DNA of 64,000 bases from a virus, in the IMG/VR virus record IMGVR_UViG_3300030085_002029, positions 1 to 64,000 of that record. One strand, written 5' to 3'. The position numbers were made by a program, and so were the translations under genes. This document shows, one piece after another, positions 57,777 to 64,000 of this stretch. Within the stretch, counting starts at the first letter, position 1; each line of letters starts with the position of its first letter. The notes beneath the pieces are model-generated. The model did no database searches. It had not been told where the DNA came from and saw nothing but the letters and a program-made list of their open reading frames with translations.

Positions 57777-58392
57777 TAGAGCTATGAAATACTTAAATGA
57801 TAACCGCATCGTGTACAGGAAGTATTCAGATGATCAACCAACTCAAGAGTATGAGTGGGGTTGGTACTATGCTGATGGTACTCACGGGTATTATAGTCTA
57901 TTTAATAGTGACGCTAAGATCAATACTTTAAGATCTTTAAAATGGCATTTGTTGACTTTATGGTGGTTAAATCCTGACATGGATTTAGATAAATTTAAGC
58001 AACTATCTGAGGTTATTTGTTATAAACCAAATGGTTTTGTAACATTTAACGTAACACCTGATTTATTAAATAAAGTAATACAAGATGTTTTTATGCAAGA
58101 TCTTGAACAACCACCTAAAAACAAACTACGTAAAGTAGTATTTAAAGATGGAACAGGATTAGATAAAAAACAAAAACTTAGTATTGTAGGACAATTAATA
58201 GGTAGAAAAAGTATAGTTGATGAAGAAGCTATATATCAATATATGTTAAATTTAAACGATATTGGTGAAAATATTACTATTAATAAACTAGCTAAATACT
58301 TTAAATGTTCAAGTAGAACAATACATAGAAATATGAGCGATGAGCTAAGAAAAGAAAAAGATCTTTTAAATATAGAAAATGAAAAAATATAA
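57769..58392 (+). CDS. helix-turn-helix protein (207 aa), probable replication or transcription regulator
   Basis: C-terminal HTH: TINKLAKYFKCSSRTIHRNM at about 173-192, a helix-turn-helix of the kind in DNA-binding regulators. N-terminal two-thirds alpha/beta with Trp- and Tyr-rich patches (YEWGWYYADGTHGYYSLF). Start ATG 57769; a GTG at 57733 would add 12 residues. It precedes the sigma factor gene, overlapping by 14 bases, so it may act with it. Confidence 0.65.
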   Translation: MSYRAMKYLNDNRIVYRKYSDDQPTQEYEWGWYYADGTHGYYSLFNSDAKINTLRSLKWHLLTLWWLNPDMDLDKFKQLSEVICYKPNGFVTFNVTPDLLNKVIQDVFMQDLEQPPKNKLRKVVFKDGTGLDKKQKLSIVGQLIGRKSIVDEEAIYQYMLNLNDIGENITINKLAKYFKCSSRTIHRNMSDELRKEKDLLNIENEKI

Positions 58393-59128
58393 TGTAAAAA
58401 ACTATATTAGATATAAAGAAGATGTTAAGCTAGCTATTGCAGCTATACCAATTAAAAACTTTATAGATTATACACCTAGCGAACTTAAAGTTATATTTTT
58501 ACCATTAGTTGAGAATATAGGTAGAAAGTTTGCTACTAGTCAAGAAGCTTCAGGTGTTATGTCAATTATGGATATAATACAAGAAGGTAGTTTGCAACTA
58601 TGTAAAGCTGTAGATAAAATAGATAGAGAAAAATTATTTGTATCTGAAGATATAGAAAAAACATTAAAGTCTTTTTTAGCAAAAAGAATACGTGGTGGAA
58701 TACGTAGAGCTATTGACACTAACAGAGGTACAATGCGTATACCTGAACATAGGCTTAATGAAATGCGTAGTACTAAAGATGAGAAAATGGTTAGAATGTT
58801 TTTTAATTCTATATTTTTATCTTATGACGCGAAACAAGATGATGAAGATATGGTTTATCAAATACCTGATAAATCAGATCCTTATAATGAAACTTTATTA
58901 AATGCTTATTTAATGAGTTTATTAAACAAACATCTTGAATGGAACGAAACATTTGTACTGAGCAAAAGTTATGGATTAGACGGACCTAAGTGGTCTGCTA
59001 ATGAAATAGCAACAGCTTTAGAGATAAAAGGTGTGTCAGCTTATGTACGAGTTTCAGAGTTAAAAAAACAAGCTGTAGAGAAATTAATAGCCAACGTGGA
59101 TCACTCACAAGTACTTGATTATCTGTGA
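58379..59128 (+). CDS. phage sigma-70-family factor (249 aa)
   Basis: Region 2-like MDIIQEGSLQLCKAVDKID (about 64-82) and SFLAKRIRGGIRRAIDTNRG (about 98-117) give the core-binding and -10-melting part. Region 4-like FVLSKSYGLDGPKWSANEIA (about 193-212), followed by a helix and AYVRVSELKKQAVEKLI. Small sigma without region 1. It probably directs host RNA polymerase to phage promoters; the seven early motifs are candidate targets but the match is not shown. Confidence 0.8.
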   Translation: MKKYNVKNYIRYKEDVKLAIAAIPIKNFIDYTPSELKVIFLPLVENIGRKFATSQEASGVMSIMDIIQEGSLQLCKAVDKIDREKLFVSEDIEKTLKSFLAKRIRGGIRRAIDTNRGTMRIPEHRLNEMRSTKDEKMVRMFFNSIFLSYDAKQDDEDMVYQIPDKSDPYNETLLNAYLMSLLNKHLEWNETFVLSKSYGLDGPKWSANEIATALEIKGVSAYVRVSELKKQAVEKLIANVDHSQVLDYL

Positions 59129-59171
59129 GTTACCATTGTAAATTGTATAATAAATATGTAATTATAATAGT

Positions 59172-59699
59172 ATGACAATTAACGAAAAATTATCAAAAAT
59201 CCAAGTAGAGTTTAAATCAAAGAAAAGTAGATTTAACTCATTCGGTAAGTACTACTTCAGGTCTGCCGAAGATATTCTCGAAGCAACAAAACCCTTTTTA
59301 AAGGAGCTTAATGTAACAGTTACAGTACACGAGGAACTAGTATCTTTTGACCCGCCAGTTATGCAGGTTACTGCAAAAGTGTCTGACGGTAAAGATAGTA
59401 TAGAATCCAAAGCTGTAGTAGGCGTTGATCTTGAACAAAAGGGTATGCAAATGCCACAGAAATATGGTGCTGCAAGTTCATACGGTAAAAAGTATGCACT
59501 TGGTAATCTGTTCTTGATTGATGACACTCAAGATTCAGATGCAACTAACACACATGGTAAATCATCTGCCAAGCAAAAGATGACAAACGAATCGTTAGCT
59601 AAAGCTAAGGAGTACATCGCAAAAGGCGGTAGTCTAAACGCTATTAAAGCTAAATACGAAGTAACACCTAAGCAAGCTGAATTATTAACCACACTATGA
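59172..59699 (+). CDS. erf: ERF-family single-strand annealing protein (175 aa)
   Basis: Characteristic KYYFRSAEDILEATKPFLK, LGNLFLIDDTQDSDATN and MPQKYGAASSYGKKYAL of the ERF superfamily. ERF proteins anneal complementary single strands in phage recombination. The exonuclease gene directly downstream overlaps by 4 bases, a recombinase-exonuclease pair. A possible promoter (TTGTAA and TATAAT, 59135-59151) lies just before. Confidence 0.85.
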   Translation: MTINEKLSKIQVEFKSKKSRFNSFGKYYFRSAEDILEATKPFLKELNVTVTVHEELVSFDPPVMQVTAKVSDGKDSIESKAVVGVDLEQKGMQMPQKYGAASSYGKKYALGNLFLIDDTQDSDATNTHGKSSAKQKMTNESLAKAKEYIAKGGSLNAIKAKYEVTPKQAELLTTL

Positions 59700-60427
59700 A
59701 ACGTGAAGAAATAATAGAAAAGCTTAGAATAGATGAGCATTATTACGGCGACTTTGGCAAACAGTATTTAAGTAATTCAGATATTAAAACATTACTTACA
59801 AACCCATTAGCATTTAAGGAACCAAGTAAGACAAATGCCCACTTCTTAGTAGGAGGCTATTTTCACACTGCGATACTTGAGCCTGATAAAATAAAAAAAT
59901 ATAAAATTATAGATTCAAGTTCTAGAAATACGAAAGTATACAAAGAAATGTCAGGTGGTGAAATGTGCTTGTTACAACATGAGGTTGACTTAATTGATAA
60001 TCTCATTTCTACAATGTTAAACAATAAAGTTTGCAGAGACTTGATAGCTGAAGAAAAAGGCGAATATGAGGTACCTGCAATAACTGAGCTGTTTGGCCAA
60101 ATGTGGAAAGGTAAAGCAGACGTTGTTAACCACAACGAAAAATTAATAATAGATCTTAAAACTACTTCTGATCTTGACAACTTTAAATGGAATGCTAAGA
60201 AATATAATTATGATTCTCAAGCTTACATTTATAGAAAACTATTTGGCTATGAATTTGTATTTATAGCTATAGATAAAAAATCAGGTCAAATAGGTTTGTT
60301 CGATTGTTCTGATAAATTTTATAATTCAGGAGAAGAGAAAGTTGAAAAAGCATCAGAAGCTTATGATCTATTTTATAACACAGAGGGTTTTGATCCTCAG
60401 CAATATTTTATAAATCAAACATTATAA
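59696..60427 (+). CDS. PD-(D/E)XK exonuclease, RecE/lambda-exo type (243 aa)
   Basis: YLSNSDIKTLLTNPLAF near the start, GGYFHTAILEP, then GKADVVNHNEKLIIDLKTTS, in which Asp and the D-x-K (DLK) form the metal-dependent active site. Final AYIYRKLFGYEF helix. Trims DNA ends to give single strands for the ERF protein. Classified by motif; polarity not visible. Confidence 0.8.
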   Translation: MKREEIIEKLRIDEHYYGDFGKQYLSNSDIKTLLTNPLAFKEPSKTNAHFLVGGYFHTAILEPDKIKKYKIIDSSSRNTKVYKEMSGGEMCLLQHEVDLIDNLISTMLNNKVCRDLIAEEKGEYEVPAITELFGQMWKGKADVVNHNEKLIIDLKTTSDLDNFKWNAKKYNYDSQAYIYRKLFGYEFVFIAIDKKSGQIGLFDCSDKFYNSGEEKVEKASEAYDLFYNTEGFDPQQYFINQTL

Positions 60428-60429
60428 TT

Positions 60430-60738
60430 ATGGCAGGAATAATAAAGGCTAGTATCAATTTAAATAACATTGATAAGAGTAAGATAATAGAAGGTAAAAA
60501 AGGTAAATACTTGCCCATTACAATTACGGTGAATGATGAACCAGATCAGTTTGGAAATCAAGGACCAGTTTGTATAGAGCAATCTAAAGAAGAAAGAGAA
60601 GCTAAAAACCCTAAAACATACTTAGGTAATGTTAAAGTGGTTTGGACGAACGGAACTTTTCCAGACAGAATACCATTTGAAGGCGGAGCACCACAAGCAA
60701 AACCACAACCCAAAGTAGAAGAAGATCTACCATTTTAA
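60430..60738 (+). CDS. SSB-like protein with acidic DLPF tail (102 aa)
   Basis: Beta-rich body (KYLPITITVNDEPDQFG, TYLGNVKVVWTNG), Pro/Lys linker, and acidic tail ending EEDLPF, the form of the bacterial SSB interaction tail. OB fold is inferred. Located between exonuclease and primase-helicase. It would protect ssDNA and recruit replication enzymes. Confidence 0.7.
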   Translation: MAGIIKASINLNNIDKSKIIEGKKGKYLPITITVNDEPDQFGNQGPVCIEQSKEEREAKNPKTYLGNVKVVWTNGTFPDRIPFEGGAPQAKPQPKVEEDLPF

Positions 60739-60751
60739 TTAAATAAAATAA

Positions 60752-62461
60752 ATGCAAGTCGAAGAAATAGAAATAAATGGTTTTCAAATTGAAAACTTTA
60801 ATCAGCACGGCTTAGACGTAGGTAAATCGCAGGGGACTTGTCCCCTGTGTTCTTCTTCTAGGAAACCTGAGAATAGAAAAGCAAAATGTGCTAGCTATGA
60901 TTGGGAACGTGGTCTTGGTACTTGCCATAACTGTGACAAAACTTTTCAAATGCATACATATAAACGTAAAGGCAAAGCTGAACGTGAATATGTTATACCT
61001 GAATTAAACCGAACACCAGTTAAATCAAAAGCTGTAGAATGGTTTAAAACAAGAGGTATATCTAAACAAACCTTAGATGAGGTTGGTGTAGGTGAAGGTA
61101 AAGAGTATATGCCACAGACCGGTAAAACCGAGAATACTATTCAGTTTAATTATTTTGTAGGTGGAAATATCACAAATGTTAAATATAGAGATGGTAGAAA
61201 AAACTTCAAGCTCTACAAAGGAGCTGAAAAAGTATTTTACAATATTGATAGCATAGTAGGTCACGATGAGTGTGTTATAGTTGAAGGCGAGATGGATGTA
61301 TTAGCTTTGCATGAAGCTGGTATTACAAACGCTATATCAGTACCTAACGGCGCTACATTAAACAGTAATAATTTAGATTATTTAGATAACTGTATAGATT
61401 ATTTTGAAGATAAAAAGAAAATAATAATTGCAGTAGATAACGATCCACCTGGTTTAGCATTACAAGCTGAGCTTATACGTAGACTAGGCGCTGAAACTTG
61501 TTATCTAGTTACATTTGATGATTGCAAAGACGCTAACGAATACTTATTAAAGTATTCAGCTAAAGAGCTATTGTCACGTGTTAAGAACTCAAAACCTGTA
61601 CCTCTTGAAAATGTAACTACATTTAGAGACATTGAAGACGAGATCACAGACTTTGTTAGAAATGGTTTTAAACGTGGTTATACTATTGGTCTTAATAATT
61701 TTGATGAAATATTTAGTACTTATACTAAACAGTTTATTACAGTAACTGGAATACCTAGCTCAGGTAAATCAGATTTTGTAGATCAAATGTGCGTAGGTTA
61801 TAATAAAGAGTATGGTTGGAAAACAGCTTTTGCTAGTCCAGAAAATGCTCCTACATACTTACATGCTCACAAGCTTATGCGTAAGGTATGGGGTGATATG
61901 CCTAATAAAGGGCATATTGGCGGAGCTAAATGGAATGAAGTAGCTAATCATGTTAACGACAATTTCTTTTTTATTGATATGGAGCGTTATACACTTGAAT
62001 CTGTATTACGTAAAGGTGCAGAGCTTGTAAAACGTAAAGGTATCAAATGTTTAGTTATAGATCCATTTAATAAAGTTAGAGACGTTGACTGTACAACAGA
62101 AGATGTTAATAGATATACAATGGAGTATTTAACTAAGATCGAAACTTTTGCTAAGAAATATGATGTGCTAGTATTTATTGTAGCCCATCCCACTAAAATG
62201 TATAAAAACAATGAAGGTAAAATTGAAGAGCCGACAATGTACAACATTAAAGGTGGTGGAGAATGGTATGACGCGTCATATCATGGTCTGCTCGTACATA
62301 GAGACTATGAAGCTAAAACGACAAAAGTTAAAATACTTAAATGCAAGTTCCAAAACCTTGGTGAAAACGGAGCAGAAGCCTTCTTTACGTGGGAACCACG
62401 ATCAGGATGCTTTGTACCTCACGTACAACCTGAATTAGAAGAAGCAATGCCATGGGAATAA
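60752..62461 (+). CDS. primase-helicase (Twinkle/T7 gp4-like, 569 aa)
   Basis: Zinc finger Cys30-x2-Cys33 and Cys58-x2-Cys61. TOPRIM primase: EGEMDVLAL at 178-186 and AVDNDPPG at 227-234. RecA-like helicase: Walker A GIPSSGKS at 333-340 and LVIDPFNKV as Walker B. It unwinds DNA and primes lagging-strand synthesis. The phage has no visible polymerase here, so polymerase must lie outside the window or be from the host. Confidence 0.92.
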   Translation: MQVEEIEINGFQIENFNQHGLDVGKSQGTCPLCSSSRKPENRKAKCASYDWERGLGTCHNCDKTFQMHTYKRKGKAEREYVIPELNRTPVKSKAVEWFKTRGISKQTLDEVGVGEGKEYMPQTGKTENTIQFNYFVGGNITNVKYRDGRKNFKLYKGAEKVFYNIDSIVGHDECVIVEGEMDVLALHEAGITNAISVPNGATLNSNNLDYLDNCIDYFEDKKKIIIAVDNDPPGLALQAELIRRLGAETCYLVTFDDCKDANEYLLKYSAKELLSRVKNSKPVPLENVTTFRDIEDEITDFVRNGFKRGYTIGLNNFDEIFSTYTKQFITVTGIPSSGKSDFVDQMCVGYNKEYGWKTAFASPENAPTYLHAHKLMRKVWGDMPNKGHIGGAKWNEVANHVNDNFFFIDMERYTLESVLRKGAELVKRKGIKCLVIDPFNKVRDVDCTTEDVNRYTMEYLTKIETFAKKYDVLVFIVAHPTKMYKNNEGKIEEPTMYNIKGGGEWYDASYHGLLVHRDYEAKTTKVKILKCKFQNLGENGAEAFFTWEPRSGCFVPHVQPELEEAMPWE

Positions 62462-62709
62462 AAGCCAAATATACTGAATGTAAACCTCCTGAATGGACTA
62501 AAGAAGATTTAAGAGCTTACAGTTGGTGTATTAATCATGGCATATACATATCTGCCTTAGCTGAAGGTAAAGGTAACCACAATAAACTGTGGACTATACA
62601 AGTTGAAGCTAAAGGCAAGAAAGTCATAAGTCCTAAAACATATGGACCTGATGACTTATATAGTAAAATATTTGAATTATATAGATTTTATTATGATAAA
62701 AACATTTAG
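62452..62709 (+). CDS. conserved-style small protein (85 aa)
   Basis: MGIKAKYTECKPPEWTKEDL, then EGKGNHNKLWTIQVEAKGKK. No family named. Overlaps the primase-helicase end by 10 bases and the next start by 17. Ends in TAG. Confidence 0.65.
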   Translation: MGIKAKYTECKPPEWTKEDLRAYSWCINHGIYISALAEGKGNHNKLWTIQVEAKGKKVISPKTYGPDDLYSKIFELYRFYYDKNI

Positions 62710-63406
62710 CAATAATTTCAGAAACGCTGATGAAGCTTTTCAGTATTGGTATCAATGTATAGAACATTATGGTACAGACTTTGCTGGAACTAAAGCTTTG
62801 TTTAATATAGGTTTTCAACTTGATGAACCTGATGAAATGATGATTAAACAACCTTGGCGTAAATGGAATCCTGATTATGCTGCAGCTGAATGGCAATGGT
62901 ATTTGTCAGGTGATAATAACATTGAAAAACTAGGTGAACTATACGGTAAAATACCTGCTATCTGGAAACGTATGGCAGATAGACATAACAACGTAAACTC
63001 TAACTATGGTTATCAATGGGATAGATTTCAACAATTAGATAAAGTTATATCTATGTTAAGACGTAATCCAGACACTAGACAAGCTGCAATTTCAATATAT
63101 GATGGTAAAGAAATATACAAATACGATAATGATACTCCATGTACGTACGCAATCCAGTTTACAGTTGTAAATGATAAACTGAACATGTGTGTTACGATGA
63201 GATCTAATGATCTCTGGTACGGTTTCTGTAACGATCAGTATTGTTTTGCACAATTACAAATTTTAGTTGCACAGGAGACAGATTATGAATTAGGTTCATA
63301 CTATCACTTTGCACATAACTTACATTTATACGAAAAAGATTTAGGTAAGTTTTTACCGCAACGATCTAGTTCTCTGCTACAAAGCAAATGGGAGGAGTAT
63401 GGATAA
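62693..63406 (+). CDS. thymidylate synthase-fold enzyme, likely dCMP hydroxymethylase (237 aa)
   Basis: Thymidylate-synthase fold with catalytic Cys150 (DTPCTYAIQF), Arg170-Ser171-Asn-Asp173, and His211-Leu-Tyr213. Spacings Cys-Arg of 20 and Arg to the base-reading residue of 11 fit E. coli ThyA exactly. Position equal to Asn177 of ThyA is Asp181 (GFCND), the change that makes dCMP hydroxymethylases prefer dCMP. Thymidylate synthase is less likely. Start chosen at 62693 (MIKTFSNNF). It may lead to modified cytosine in phage DNA. Confidence 0.75.
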   Translation: MIKTFSNNFRNADEAFQYWYQCIEHYGTDFAGTKALFNIGFQLDEPDEMMIKQPWRKWNPDYAAAEWQWYLSGDNNIEKLGELYGKIPAIWKRMADRHNNVNSNYGYQWDRFQQLDKVISMLRRNPDTRQAAISIYDGKEIYKYDNDTPCTYAIQFTVVNDKLNMCVTMRSNDLWYGFCNDQYCFAQLQILVAQETDYELGSYYHFAHNLHLYEKDLGKFLPQRSSSLLQSKWEEYG

Positions 63407-64000
63407 AGAAATAACATATTATTTATACCACATCCCGGGTAAAAAGATCGGCGTTACGCGTGATCTTAATAGCAGGGTTACACAACAACAAGGCTATAGC
63501 CCAGACGAGTATGAAGTTCTAGATCAAAGCACAGACATCGATTATATATCGAGCCGCGAGTTAGAACTTCAAAAGTCTTATGGCTATAAAGTAGATTTAA
63601 AACCATATAACAAATTATTTAAAATGAAGATAAACGCAACCGAACAAACCAGTACGTTTCCAGTTCCATTAAATAAATTAAAAGGAAGACTTATGGACGA
63701 AATGGGTAAAACGTGGGAAACCATGCATGGCACATTTGAATTAACTAAAGAGACTATACAATGGATAATGGAAAATGCTTCAACATCCATGTTTAATAAA
63801 AAGAGATCTTATATATATAATAAAGCTTTTTATGAAAAGTTTTTAAAGGAAGCTAAATCAGAGGCACAATTGTTTTACAATGCTATTAATGATAGAGTTG
63901 TTAAACAAAACGGCAAAGCTTGGGTAGATAAAGATAGATTCCAGCTTATAAGAGACTGGGCTGGAACTAGAGGATTATATACTGGTGGTGATACTAAAAC
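63399..64000 (+). CDS. GIY-YIG-like plus MazG-like fusion, cut by the right edge
   Basis: Begins MDKEITYYLYHIPGKKIGVT, a GIY-YIG nuclease-like N-terminus (YxYxI...KIGVT.D). The end has LIRDWAGTRGLYTGGDT, the start of a MazG-type pyrophosphohydrolase. Between them a helical linker. The reading frame runs off the window. Overlaps the previous gene by 8 bases. MazG may hydrolyse a dNTP and work with the dCMP-type enzyme. Confidence 0.65.
   Translation, partial: MDKEITYYLYHIPGKKIGVTRDLNSRVTQQQGYSPDEYEVLDQSTDIDYISSRELELQKSYGYKVDLKPYNKLFKMKINATEQTSTFPVPLNKLKGRLMDEMGKTWETMHGTFELTKETIQWIMENASTSMFNKKRSYIYNKAFYEKFLKEAKSEAQLFYNAINDRVVKQNGKAWVDKDRFQLIRDWAGTRGLYTGGDTK

Noticed and set aside
58692-58901. 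69-codon frame inside the sigma factor gene
   Set aside because: Out-of-frame shadow; the sigma reading frame has continuous region 2 and 4 motifs.
1-64000. CRISPR arrays, insertion sequences, integrase, rRNA
   Set aside because: No regularly spaced repeats, transposase or integrase motifs, or rRNA-like stretches were seen while reading both strands.

Overview
This 64 kb window is part of a tailed-phage genome, AT-rich and very densely coded. It has a complete head, packaging and tail block: large terminase, portal, scaffold-like protein, major capsid protein, adaptor and nozzle-like proteins, internal virion proteins and a 3432-residue giant protein. It also has a full replication and recombination block. 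No rRNA, integrase, CRISPR or insertion sequence was seen. A Bacteroidota (flavobacterial-type) host is likely but inferred. Start codons follow A-rich leaders with almost no Shine-Dalgarno sequence, and a beta-helix lipoprotein typical of that phylum is present. Short-tail (podovirus-like) morphology is inferred from the adaptor/nozzle set and the absence of recognisable tail-tube and tape-measure genes. The capsid-block order resembles crAss-like and related marine phages, but I cannot assign a family from sequence reading alone.

Layout. (1) 1-2643, plus strand: end of a nucleotide-metabolism gene, a PD-(D/E)XK endonuclease, a B12-dependent ribonucleotide reductase, a 12-codon cysteine-rich micro-ORF and a terminator. 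(2) 2699-3682, minus: a lipoprotein. (3) 3807-47782, minus: the late region. Read from its promoter end near 47.8 kb it holds basic/glycine-rich small proteins, a coiled-coil fibre, GroEL/GroES, a winged-helix protein, a histone-H1-like protein, a SET-domain protein, amidase, holin, fibres, terminase, portal, scaffold, capsid, adaptor and nozzle proteins, internal proteins and the giant protein. (4) 47783-48372: the divergent control region. (5) 48176-64000, plus: the early region. It starts with about 25 tiny genes chained by start/stop overlaps. Then come structured RNAs, two DOT1-like methyltransferases, DNA ligase, a DNA glycosylase-like protein, an HTH protein, a sigma factor, an ERF annealing protein with its exonuclease, an SSB-like protein, primase-helicase, a thymidylate-synthase-fold enzyme with dCMP-type specificity and a GIY-YIG/MazG fusion cut by the window edge.

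How it works together. Seven copies of an exactly spaced 32-bp motif (TACG-N10-GATAATA) stand upstream of early genes, usually 3-8 bases before the start codon. They are probably phage promoters giving nearly leaderless transcripts; the phage sigma factor at 58379-59128 is a candidate reader. Three copies of a covarying two-stem RNA element lie at 54127-54286, 54341-54432 and 56909-56980, two of them ending 1-2 bases before a start codon. The nucleotide genes (class II reductase, TS-fold dCMP enzyme, MazG-type pyrophosphohydrolase) suggest control of the deoxynucleotide pool and possibly modified cytosine. No DNA polymerase is in the window, so the genome must be longer.
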